NCBI GenBank assembly: GCA_020027655.1
Contig: JAHKKJ010000015.1
Span: 1-16,713 of the forward strand
Direction: 5' to 3'
Source of the DNA: Deltaproteobacteria bacterium
GTDB lineage: Bacteria; Desulfobacterota; Binatia; UBA9968
DNA length: 16,713 bases
Part shown: positions 6,421 through 13,757 of the stretch, in pieces
How the letters are laid out: each line of letters begins with the position of its first letter
Numbering within the stretch: position 1 is the stretch's first letter
Translations under genes and position numbers: made by a program
The notes under the pieces: model-generated
What the model was told of the DNA's origin: nothing
The model's database searches: none
What the model saw: the letters and a program-made list of their open reading frames with translations, nothing else

Positions 6421-7023
6421 TCATGCCTGAGGGTTTTGAGCCGCATGCTGGACCAGCCGCTCCAACTCCTCATAGGGCTGCGCTCCGACCATGAGATAGC
6501 GTCCCGCAAGAAAGGTCGGCACCGCGTTGACGCCGGTGGCGGCGCACCGGCGCCAGTCCTCATCGACTGCGTGTTTGAAGCTGCGACTCATAAGAACGTC
6601 GGTGGCTTCGTCGGCCGGAAGGCCGACGTCCTTGGCAATCTCCACGAGGGGCTCCACTTTGCCGATATTTTTCACGTCGACGAAATAGGCTTGGAAAAGC
6701 GCTGAGTGGATCTCGTCCCCTTTTCCTTTGCTTTCAGCCCATTTTGAAAGTTCCTGCGCCAGCCGGCTATTGTAGGACATGTTGCGCTCGGCATTATACG
6801 CAAGCCCTTCGCGATCCATGTTCACTTTCATGCGCTGATTTCGCGCGACGACTTCGGGACCCCGCATGCTCCCCTCCACGGGAGTCTCAGGATGCAGCGG
6901 AAATTGCGTGAACTTGATCGTCAGATCGTAATTCGCTTTGAGTTTCTCGACACGCCCGGTGACGAGATAGCACCAGGGTCAGACAAAGTCGGAAAACATT
7001 TCGAGAACGAGTGGCTCGGGCAT
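6421..7023 (-). CDS. FrnE-type DsbA-family oxidoreductase, probable selenoprotein (UPWC active site)
   Basis: The frame runs 201 codons from ATG 7023 to the stop at 6421 and contains one in-frame TGA at codon 15 (6981-6979). Around it the reading is MFSDFV-U-PWCYL, the conserved start of FrnE / 2-hydroxychromene-isomerase-like DsbA proteins, where the first active-site residue is normally Cys. Reading the TGA as selenocysteine gives a full-length 200-residue protein with the helical insertion and the cis-proline loop GVNAVPTF (about 164-171), then a C-terminal MVGAQPYEELERL helix. There is no signal peptide, so it acts in the cytoplasm, probably in thiol-disulfide exchange. A GGAGGG site lies just before ATG 7023. 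A naive caller would begin at GTG 6879 and lose the active site. It lies 72 bp after the DUF488 gene and may share its transcript. A nonsense mutation is the alternative, but position and hairpin argue against it. Confidence 0.88.
6945..6967 (-). promoter_or_regulatory. candidate bacterial SECIS element
   Basis: This hairpin lies inside the FrnE coding sequence, starting 11 nt after the UGA. A 5-bp lower stem (UCUCG with CGAGA) is followed by a U-U mismatch, a 3-bp upper stem (CAC with GUG) and a 5-nt apical loop, CGGGC. The loop begins 20 nt after the UGA, within the spacing usual for bacterial elements. It has a G at its second position, and the unpaired U recalls the SelB-contacting bulge in E. 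coli fdhF. The fold was found by eye; no energy was calculated. Confidence 0.65.
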
Positions 7024-7026
7024 AAT

Positions 7027-7032
7027 CCCTCC
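7027..7032 (-). promoter_or_regulatory. ribosome binding site of the FrnE selenoprotein gene
   Basis: On the minus strand GGAGGG stands 3 nt before ATG 7023 (4 nt if the core is GGAGG). It supports initiation upstream of the in-frame TGA, which is important because the downstream start at 6879 has no active site. Confidence 0.7.
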
Positions 7033-7095
7033 GTTTTTAGCTACGCTTTTGGGATAATCGGATTCTACTGTTCCTGGTTAGCCGAAGTCAAAGGG

Positions 7096-7653
7096 CTATC
7101 GCTGTTTGGTGAGCTCGAGCTGAGGAGAAGCGGGATACAAAATCTGCGTACCGTTTGGAATCGCGAATGGCGGCAAATGATGCTCGTGACATCCGTCGTC
7201 CATAATGTGCTGCACAGATGAGCCGCGAATCAGGAAGGCATCGGCTAGAAGCTGCCGGTGGCAGCGCCACGGAACAGCCTCGGCGCACATGATGGCGATC
7301 CGTTTATTCGCGACCAGCTGTTCCATTTCTTGCATGATCCTTTCGAATCCAGGCGTGAGCATGAAATCTGCGTAGGCGCGAAACGCGCCTGTTTTCCAGG
7401 CCGTGTTCTCAGAATCGGCGGACGGCTTTCGAAACCCTCCGAGATCTTCGCGCCAAATATATGTTATCTGCTGGTGGCTTAGCGTTTCAGCTAATGCTTC
7501 CCGATGAAAGTGGGGATAGCGTTTTGATGCCGGCCAGCGCCGCACGTCGACGAGCAACTCAACGTTGTGCCCTTTTAATAGCGCCACAAAGGCTTCGATG
7601 GCTCGCGTCGAATGGCCAATGGTATGAACAGTTCTGGGTAAATCGCAATCCAT
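7096..7653 (-). CDS. DUF488 family protein
   Basis: 185 residues matching DUF488 along their length: TIGHSTR near residues 11-17, VDVRRWPASKRYPHF (about 36-49), the LGGFRKP segment, and the signature CAE-x(5)-CHR with C123, C131 and H132. GAGG lies 8 nt before the ATG. The family is widespread, cytoplasmic and of unknown biochemistry; the conserved Cys/His set suggests metal or thiol chemistry. It precedes the FrnE selenoprotein gene on the same strand by 72 bp, so a joint redox role is possible but not shown. It is divergent from the MFS gene. Confidence 0.92.
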   Translation of the reverse strand: MDCDLPRTVHTIGHSTRAIEAFVALLKGHNVELLVDVRRWPASKRYPHFHREALAETLSHQQITYIWREDLGGFRKPSADSENTAWKTGAFRAYADFMLTPGFERIMQEMEQLVANKRIAIMCAEAVPWRCHRQLLADAFLIRGSSVQHIMDDGCHEHHLPPFAIPNGTQILYPASPQLELTKQR

Positions 7654-7732
7654 AGGATCTACCTCTTAATGTCACTACCAAAATAAACGAATCATGGCTG
7701 ATCGCAAGGTAAGGGGATGCTATGATCGCGCC

Positions 7733-8932
7733 ATGTTTCGTTCTCTGCCTCTGACGCTCTTCTGGTTCGTCTACATGGGCTCGGTGGGAATTGTGCTTCC
7801 ATACTACAGCCTTTATCTCAAGGAGAACGCCGGCTTGTCGGGAACGGAGTTGGGCTGGGTGTTGGCTACCCTTCCGCTCGTGAGCATTGTCGTGCAGCCC
7901 TTCTGGGGACACGTCGCAGATCGAACCGGGGCGCGTAGCCGTATCGTGGTGCTTCTCTCCATCGGATCCGCGCTCGGCTACCTCGCCCTCGCTGCGGCTG
8001 GAGGTTTCTGGTCCATCTTGTTTGCAACGGCAGCGATGGCGGTTTTCGGTACCGCTGTGCTGCCTATCACCGTCTCCGTGAGTCTGGCAATCCTGCGCGA
8101 CGCTGGCCCGCATGCCTTCGGCTTCGTGCGCGTTTGGGGCACCGTCGGATATTTCCTCTTGATTGTGAGTTTTCCTTGGATTCTGCAAAGCTATCAGGCG
8201 GCTCGAGGGTTTGCACCGGCCGAGAGCGGAGCCTCCGAGCCAGGATTGGGGATTATGTTCATTGTCACTGCCGTGCTCGCCGCGGTAGCGGCCCTGGTCG
8301 GCTTCTTTCTGCCCCGGCAAGGGGTTGTCTCTATGCGTGCCGCTCGCGGCGATTGGCGTTTGCTCTTGGGCAATCACGCCTACATTCGATTTCTTATTTT
8401 CTCGTTTGCGGCTTATCTTCTGGCGCAGGGACCGATGTGGTTGTTTCCAATTTTCGTTCGATCGCGCGGCGGCGATATCGAGACGATACGCAACATGTGG
8501 GTTTACATGCTGGTGGTCGAGATTCCGCTGGTTCTGGCGTCGGGGAGCGGTCTACAACGCCTCGGCGCCCGGGGGTTACTTGGGGTCGGCGTTATCGTCG
8601 GTGGACTGCGTTGGCTGCTTAGTGCGTTTATCCACGACCCCCAACTTCTCTCGCTCGTGCAGACACTTCACGGCGTAACCGTAGTGGGTCTTCTCATGGG
8701 CGGGCCGCTTTATCTCGACGTCGTGGCGCCGGAGAAATTGCGCTCCACAGCTCAAGCGCTCCTGTCCATGGTCGGGGTTGGCATCGCCGGGATTGTGTCG
8801 AATCTTGGATCGGGATGGTTGTTGGACATCGCAGGAATCAATGCGCTCTATGCAGCGACAGGGATCGGTTCGGCTCTGCTGGGCTGTCTTGTCTGGTGGA
8901 TACTGCCTGCGCCCGAACGTGCCGAGGGCTGA
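7733..8932 (+). CDS. MFS transporter, HcaT/LacY-like (MFS_1_like)
   Basis: 399 residues from ATG 7733, about 12 hydrophobic segments. The start places FWFVYMGSVGIVLPYYSLYL as the first membrane helix; an ATG at 7694 would add 13 polar residues and also lacks a good ribosome binding site. The cytoplasmic loop between helices 2 and 3 has PFWGHVADRTGARSR, the MFS motif A equivalent. The layout, and the FGFVRVWGTVGYFL segment, resemble the phenylpropionate permease HcaT and nucleoside/lactose:H+ symporters. The substrate is unknown. The gene stands alone, divergent from DUF488. It is 89 bp before the iron-type binding protein, which has its own ribosome binding site and could be read through. Confidence 0.9.
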   Translation: MFRSLPLTLFWFVYMGSVGIVLPYYSLYLKENAGLSGTELGWVLATLPLVSIVVQPFWGHVADRTGARSRIVVLLSIGSALGYLALAAAGGFWSILFATAAMAVFGTAVLPITVSVSLAILRDAGPHAFGFVRVWGTVGYFLLIVSFPWILQSYQAARGFAPAESGASEPGLGIMFIVTAVLAAVAALVGFFLPRQGVVSMRAARGDWRLLLGNHAYIRFLIFSFAAYLLAQGPMWLFPIFVRSRGGDIETIRNMWVYMLVVEIPLVLASGSGLQRLGARGLLGVGVIVGGLRWLLSAFIHDPQLLSLVQTLHGVTVVGLLMGGPLYLDVVAPEKLRSTAQALLSMVGVGIAGIVSNLGSGWLLDIAGINALYAATGIGSALLGCLVWWILPAPERAEG

Positions 8933-9021
8933 CTTGCAATTAACGCGACGCGCGATTATACGAGATCATATTTGTAAAACCCATGACGGATAGAGATAAC
9001 CATTTTTGGGAGCAAACTCAG

Positions 9022-10110
9022 ATGAAGAAGATTGCTACTACCCTGATTGGCATCATTTCGGCTGCGCTGCTTTCGGCAAGCTACGCAGAAACTCTTTACG
9101 CCGCTGCGGCTCAGACGCCGGCTGAGCAGCTCTATGCGGAATTGGCGAAGCTCAAGCCCGATCAACGGACCAAGAGATTGGAAGAGGGAGCGCGCAAGGA
9201 AGGCAAGCTCACTTTCGTCCATACCTGGCGCGGCAAGATCGCCCGCGAATTCGGCAGTGCCTTTGAAAAACGATACTCGTACATAAAGTTTGAGATGAGC
9301 GACCTAGGTTCTCAGGACGCCGCGGAGCGGTTCATTGCGGAAGAACGGACGGGACGCCATTTGACGGACATTCTCAGCCTGGCCGTCCCAGATCTCGCAG
9401 TGGTTCTGAAGCAGAATTTGGTTGCCCGATATCCAACCCCTGCGACCAGTAAGATCCTGAAACAGTACGGCGGATTTGTCGACAAGGACAATCGTTGGAC
9501 GGCGTGGTATTGGAGCGAGCACGGGATCTCCTACAATACTAATTTGGTCAGTGCCGCTCAGGCGCCCAAAGAATGGTTCGATTTGTGTAAACCGGCGTTC
9601 AAGGGGCAGGTATCCTTTGATCCGGCGGAAACACGCTTCCTGGCCGGGCTCTATACGATGATGGGCGAGGAGAAGACCAAGCAGTGGCTAAAATGCATCG
9701 GTGAGAATCAACCTATCATCCAGACGGGGCATACCCAACGGATGGAGCTCATGCTAACAGGGGACCACGCGGTGCAGGGCGACAACTACCTTTACGCGGG
9801 CATCGAGGCGATGAGAAAAAACCCCAAGGCCCCCTACGCGATTGTCTATACGGCGCCGATTCTGGCTTTTGCGGGATCGATGGTGATCAGCAGGAATACG
9901 CAGAATCCCCACGCGGCGGCGTTAATGGCGGACTGGGCGCTTTCGGATGAGGCGCAGAAACTAACCAGTGACTTCCTGCGCGGTCCACTGACCATCAAGC
10001 ATCCGTATCTTCCGGACAACATCAAACTGGTAACTTACAATATCGTGAGCGAGGATATTACCAACCGACTACACGAAGCCTGGAATCAATACATCGGCCG
10101 GACAAAGTAG
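9022..10110 (+). CDS. ABC transporter substrate-binding protein, iron/AfuA type
   Basis: 362 residues. The ATG at 9022 has GGGAG about 9 nt upstream and opens into a signal peptide (MKKIATTLIGIISAALLSAS). An upstream ATG (8983) would add 13 polar residues. The mature protein resembles the FutA/FbpA/AfuA group of type II periplasmic binding proteins: after a lead helix (EEGARKEGKLTFVHTW) come FEKRYSYIKFEMSD, an AERFIAEERTGRHLTDIL segment, and YWSEHGISYNTNLV. Such proteins bind ferric iron, but close relatives bind phosphonates, putrescine or sugar phosphates. I do not see the tandem tyrosine motif typical of FbpA, so iron is only a guess. The fused permease begins 288 bp downstream. Confidence 0.88.
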   Translation: MKKIATTLIGIISAALLSASYAETLYAAAAQTPAEQLYAELAKLKPDQRTKRLEEGARKEGKLTFVHTWRGKIAREFGSAFEKRYSYIKFEMSDLGSQDAAERFIAEERTGRHLTDILSLAVPDLAVVLKQNLVARYPTPATSKILKQYGGFVDKDNRWTAWYWSEHGISYNTNLVSAAQAPKEWFDLCKPAFKGQVSFDPAETRFLAGLYTMMGEEKTKQWLKCIGENQPIIQTGHTQRMELMLTGDHAVQGDNYLYAGIEAMRKNPKAPYAIVYTAPILAFAGSMVISRNTQNPHAAALMADWALSDEAQKLTSDFLRGPLTIKHPYLPDNIKLVTYNIVSEDITNRLHEAWNQYIGRTK

Positions 10111-10139
10111 CGCTCCGGCGATTTCCAAGTATGCCAAAC

Positions 10140-10164
10140 AGCTCGCTCCGATGGGGAGCCAGCT
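10140..10164 (+). promoter_or_regulatory. intercistronic hairpin between binding protein and permease
   Basis: AGCTCGCTCC and GGAGCCAGCT pair with a single C-C mismatch around a 5-nt loop. The hairpin lies 30 bp after the binding-protein stop. There is no U-tract, so it is more likely to protect the upstream message or damp read-through into the permease than to terminate fully. Many ABC operons use such a hairpin to give excess binding protein. The rest of the 288-bp gap shows no recognisable gene. Confidence 0.4.
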
Positions 10165-10398
10165 CGGGTTATTTATGATCAGAAGAGAAACGACGACACT
10201 GTATGGACCGAGGGATGAGCCCGGAGAGGCGAAGGCGCCAGACCGTACAGCCTCAACGACTTCTTTGGTGCTTGCCTGGACGAAGGCAAAAATTCTCTGC
10301 AGGTCGCTCCACCTCCGGCGGTTTGTAGTCGGCCTCAAGGCACAGGCCCATCGCCTTCGACTCGGAGGGCTCATCCTGAGGCCATCGGCAGAGTGTGA

Positions 10399-12123
10399 AT
10401 GACCCGGGCTAGTGACCGGCTGCTCCTAAGCGGCGGCGGGATCGTTTTCGTATGCCTGGTCGTCGTTCTTATTTATCAGGTCTTGCTGCCGTTCCTGTTG
10501 ATCATCTGGACAAGCCTGAAAGTCGCCCATCCCGGGGATCCTGAATTCCTTGAGCTGAGCTTTACAACTGCCAATTATTTCCGAGCCTTCGCGATCAGAG
10601 AGTTTTGGGAGGCGAGCCTCAACACGTTCTACTTCGCCTCGGTATCCACGTTGTTCTCGTTCGTGCTTGGAACCTTCCTCGCTTGGACCGTGGTTCGCAC
10701 GAACACGCCGCTGGCGCAGTTCATCGGTATGATCACGCTCGGGCGCATTATCATCCCGGGAGTCATCATCACGATTTCCTGGATCCTACTGGCTAGCCCT
10801 AGCATAGGAATTCTGAATTATTTTATTACCGAGACCACTGGAGTGCGACGGTTCCTGAACATCTACTCCTTCTGGGGCATGGTTTGGGTGCAATCTCTCG
10901 AAATGGCTCCGCTGGCCTACCTGCTTATGTCGGCGGCTTTCCAATCCACAGATCCACGACTGGAAGAAGCTTCAGCCATTGCCGGATCCGGAGCGTGGTC
11001 GACGTTTTACCGCGTTTCGTTGCCGCTCATTCTGCCGGCCACAGCAGCCTCGGCACTCTTGTTATTCATTCAAACGGTGGAGAGCTTTGAGGTTCCGTTA
11101 TTGCTGGGCGGCCGGGCGCGCGTCCCGGTATACACGACGGAGGTTTATTTCAACACCGCGCGCACACCGACGGATTGGGGCTTGGCGAGCACGTATGCGA
11201 TGATGCTTTTGGTTTTATCGATGGCCTTGCTCGTTGTCTATTTTAGATTGGTGCGTCATACCGAGCGCTACCAAACCATCACCGGCAAAGACTTCAAACC
11301 GCGTCGCATCGATCTCGGCGGCTGGCGCTATCTGACCTGCGCGCTGAGCCTGCTTTTGGTTTTTCTCATCACCGGCCTGCCTTTTATCATGATGTTGTAC
11401 GCTTCGCTGATGCCGCGCTTTCAGCCGCCAACTCTCGAGGCATTGCGCGATGTGACCTTGGTTAACTATCGAAGCCTGCTGGCGGATTGGAACTATTCCG
11501 TGAGGCCGCTGTGGAACAGCACGCTGCTCGGCGTGGGATCAGCTTCCGTGGTGATGTTGTTGGTCGCTGCGATCAGCTATTTTGTCAACAAAAGCCGTGT
11601 TCGCAGCCGCAAAATTCTTGACTTTCTCGGCTTCGCGCCGATTGCCTTGCCAAGCGTAGTCCTGGGCACGGCCTTTCTATGGTTTTATCTTTTAGTGCCG
11701 TTGCCGGTTATCGGCAGCCTCACCATCATTGGTCTGGCCTACCTCACGAGGTATATGCCCTATGCGCTGCGTTTTGTCTCGACATCGATGGTGCAGATTC
11801 ATACTGAGCTGGAAGAAGCCGCCGCCGTGGCGGGAGGGACCTGGTGGAAAAATCTCTATCGCATTTACCTTCCTTTGCTTCGCCCGGGTCTCATGGCCGG
11901 GTGGTTTTGGGTAATGGTTCACGCTTATCGAGAGCTTACTATTGCGCTGATGCTGGCTCGGTCCAGAAATCGCACCGCCGCCGTGATCATTTTCGATCTC
12001 TGGTCCAACGGCTCGTTTCCACAGCTCAGCGCCTTCGGCGTGCTTATGTTTGTAATCCTGATTGTGCTGGTTTCCGTCGGCCAGACTGTGGGAAAGCGGT
12101 TCGGGGTCCAGGAGCAGGTCTAG
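10399..12123 (+). CDS. ABC transporter fused double permease, iron type (FbpB/AfuB-like)
   Basis: 574 residues with about 12 membrane helices in two homologous halves. Each half ends with an EAA loop that docks an ATPase: EEASAIAGSGAWSTFYRVSLP (about 189-209) and EEAAAVAGGTWWKNLYRIYLP (about 472-492). This two-in-one layout is typical of ferric-iron permeases, so a single gene can supply both membrane domains. The ATG at 10399 overlaps a TGA in the same frame upstream and has no strong ribosome binding site, but the reading frame cannot extend farther. It follows the binding protein by 288 bp. The ATPase is absent, since the next gene is a thioredoxin-fold protein, so the transporter must borrow one or be encoded elsewhere. 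Confidence 0.92.
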   Translation: MTRASDRLLLSGGGIVFVCLVVVLIYQVLLPFLLIIWTSLKVAHPGDPEFLELSFTTANYFRAFAIREFWEASLNTFYFASVSTLFSFVLGTFLAWTVVRTNTPLAQFIGMITLGRIIIPGVIITISWILLASPSIGILNYFITETTGVRRFLNIYSFWGMVWVQSLEMAPLAYLLMSAAFQSTDPRLEEASAIAGSGAWSTFYRVSLPLILPATAASALLLFIQTVESFEVPLLLGGRARVPVYTTEVYFNTARTPTDWGLASTYAMMLLVLSMALLVVYFRLVRHTERYQTITGKDFKPRRIDLGGWRYLTCALSLLLVFLITGLPFIMMLYASLMPRFQPPTLEALRDVTLVNYRSLLADWNYSVRPLWNSTLLGVGSASVVMLLVAAISYFVNKSRVRSRKILDFLGFAPIALPSVVLGTAFLWFYLLVPLPVIGSLTIIGLAYLTRYMPYALRFVSTSMVQIHTELEEAAAVAGGTWWKNLYRIYLPLLRPGLMAGWFWVMVHAYRELTIALMLARSRNRTAAVIIFDLWSNGSFPQLSAFGVLMFVILIVLVSVGQTVGKRFGVQEQV

Positions 12124-12190
12124 TGTGGCGTGTCAAAAGTTCGCAAGAAAAGTCGGTAGCCTCCGTAGCGCATACCGTGAAAGCGCGCTG

Positions 12191-12219
12191 GTAGGGGCGG
12201 GTTTCAAACCCGCCCTTAC
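12191..12219. repeat. 29-bp near-perfect palindrome (REP-like)
   Basis: Two 14-nt arms, GTAGGGGCGGGTTT and AAACCCGCCCTTAC, flank a single C and pair throughout with one G-U wobble. The unit lies between the permease stop and the exported DsbA gene. Palindromic units of this GC-rich type recur in intergenic DNA of many environmental bacteria, to my recollection. No T-run follows, so it is not a classic terminator. Confidence 0.7.
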
Positions 12220-12280
12220 AACTGATGCAGGACAGGGAGCGATTGTCTGGCATTCTGTTTAGAACGACCACGTGGTAATT

Positions 12281-12940
12281 ATGAGGTGTATGTTCAAACC
12301 TGTGTTCACGCCACGGACGATAATCGCGCTCGGTTGGCTTTTTTGTCTATTACTCAATCCGTCGTCCGGAGGCTCCCAGAGCAAATCCGCAAACGAAGTT
12401 TCGGGGGGTTCGGCACCGACTTTAGGATCCGCCAGCGCGCCCGTCACTATTATCGAGTTCTCTGATTTCCAATGCAGCTTCTGTAAGAGATTTTGGGCGG
12501 AGACTCTGCCCAAGCTTAAAGAGGCTTATATCAATACAGGGAAGGCGCGTTTTATTTATCGGCACTTCGCTATTCTAGGAAAACATTCCGAGCAAGCTGC
12601 CCTGGCGTCGGAGTGCGCCGCAGAGCAGGGGAAGTTCTGGGAGTATCACGACCAGCTATTTAAGAATCAGGGCGGCTTGGCTTTCACCGAGGCCAAGCTT
12701 AAACAATACGCGCGTGATATCGGCTTGAACTCCGGAGCCTTCGGGACCTGCCTGGGAACCGGCAAGTATAAAGAAAAGGTCGAACGCGAGACACTAGCTG
12801 CGGCTGATCTAGGAGGGCGGGGAACGCCCTTCTTCATCGTTAATCAACATCTTTTGGTTGGAGCCCAGCCCTACGTCGTTTTTCAGAAGATGATCGACGA
12901 AGAGTTAAAATCTCAAGAGGTGAAAAAGAAAGACAAGTGA
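12281..12940 (+). CDS. exported DsbA-family thioredoxin-fold oxidoreductase
   Basis: 219 residues from ATG 12281. A GTG at 12272 and an ATG at 12290 are alternatives, and none has a decisive ribosome binding site. The N-terminal ~30 form a signal peptide or anchor (IIALGWLFCLLLNP). The DsbA-like domain starts with PVTIIEFSDFQCSFCKRFW, so the active site is C65-S-F-C68. The cis-proline loop is RGTPFFIV and the C-terminal helix is LLVGAQPYVVFQKMI. Members form or shuffle disulfides in the periplasm, and the many-cysteine protein at 1422-2621 is a possible type of client. It follows the permease by 157 bp, with a REP-like palindrome between, so it is probably a separate unit. Its VGAQPY helix also occurs in the FrnE selenoprotein. 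Confidence 0.9.
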   Translation: MRCMFKPVFTPRTIIALGWLFCLLLNPSSGGSQSKSANEVSGGSAPTLGSASAPVTIIEFSDFQCSFCKRFWAETLPKLKEAYINTGKARFIYRHFAILGKHSEQAALASECAAEQGKFWEYHDQLFKNQGGLAFTEAKLKQYARDIGLNSGAFGTCLGTGKYKEKVERETLAAADLGGRGTPFFIVNQHLLVGAQPYVVFQKMIDEELKSQEVKKKDK

Positions 12941-13035
12941 CCGAGCAGCCCACTGAAAGCGAGGATCTGACGATCAACATGCGGCTTAATCCCAACCGCG
13001 TCCGCCAGCCCGAACAGTGGCCTCAATGTACCAAC

Positions 13036-13494
13036 TTAACTCGGATTGCCATACTTTAGTCGGGTCATACTTGCGCGACCCTGAATAAAGACTTTTACGA
13101 CAAACAGGTTATCGAATTCGCTATCATCAATGACTGGAACGTTTCCTGCCCCAAGTCGGTTGATTATATCAGGGACAGTATCGCTATGACCGATAACCAG
13201 TACCGTTTGCCCAGCGTGGTTCGATAAAATGTCACTTTTTATTTGCAATGGCTCATCCATCACAATAGGTGAAAGCCCAAGGTGGGTGGCTAGGGGTTGC
13301 GCTGTCTCCCTAGCGCGAACGAAGTGAGACCTGTAGATAGCTTTAATACCCGACTGACCGACTACATGGATTAACTTTTTTGCCCGCGCTTTTCCGGCGG
13401 CGTTTAAGTGAGGATCTGGATTAGCCGGGGTGGGAGCATTCCTTTCCCCATGTCGAGTAAGAATTACCGTTGTCACTAAAGAAGCGCTGGCCAT
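13036..13494 (-). CDS. histidine phosphatase family protein (phosphoglycerate mutase-like / SixA-like)
   Basis: 152 residues from ATG 13494, which has AGGGG 5 nt upstream. A 27-residue upstream extension is not supported. The catalytic RHG lies at residues 14-16 (ILTRHGERN, H15 as phospho-acceptor). The second arginine and glutamate lie in FVRARETAQP (about 59-67), and the second histidine in IGHSDTVPDI (H103). The short length, without a lid domain, is close to SixA-type phosphatases. Substrate is unknown. The gene converges on the DsbA gene. The gene and its 263-bp upstream gap are AT-richer than the neighbourhood in places, which hints at separate ancestry. Confidence 0.88.
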   Translation of the reverse strand: MASASLVTTVILTRHGERNAPTPANPDPHLNAAGKARAKKLIHVVGQSGIKAIYRSHFVRARETAQPLATHLGLSPIVMDEPLQIKSDILSNHAGQTVLVIGHSDTVPDIINRLGAGNVPVIDDSEFDNLFVVKVFIQGRASMTRLKYGNPS

Positions 13495-13757
13495 ACTAAT
13501 CCCCTGTTTCCTTAATTTTGATGCAAAATTTACTCGCTTTCTGAACGACCTGTCAAATATGAGCTTCGAACCCACTGCTCAGTGTATTATCGTTATACTT
13601 GCCGGCAATTGACAAAATTTGTTTTCATCTTATGGAGTCCTCACACGACTTGCTGAGCTGCAATAATAGGGTACGCTTCTTTTAAGTCGTTCAAGCCGGC
13701 CGATCTCGGCGCGTAATGAATGGGTTCGGTGATTATTCATTTCATAGCTCGGAATAG

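Noticed and set aside
6421..6879. FrnE-like gene beginning at GTG 6879 as a truncated protein or pseudogene
   Set aside because: The same frame extends in-register to ATG 7023 through one TGA at the catalytic cysteine position, with a good ribosome binding site and a SECIS-like hairpin. Selenocysteine explains the data better than decay.
6955..6978. Alternative hairpin immediately after the UGA (CCC, bulged U, GGUG pairing with CACCGGG)
   Set aside because: It pairs well, but its loop begins only 8 nt from the UGA, closer than usual for a bacterial SECIS. It is mutually exclusive with the better-placed hairpin at 6945-6967.
7559..8377. 272-codon minus-strand frame opposite the MFS gene
   Set aside because: It is rich in His, Gln, Arg and Ser, as expected for the antisense of a membrane-protein gene, and overlaps both MFS and DUF488.
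10069..10402. Open frames on both strands in the binding protein-permease gap
   Set aside because: No signal peptide, domain or ribosome binding site. The minus-strand frame overlaps the binding-protein 3' end and looks like chance.
13554..13580. TTCGAACCC resembling a tRNA T-loop
   Set aside because: No matching T-stem, anticodon arm or acceptor stem could be built around it on either strand.
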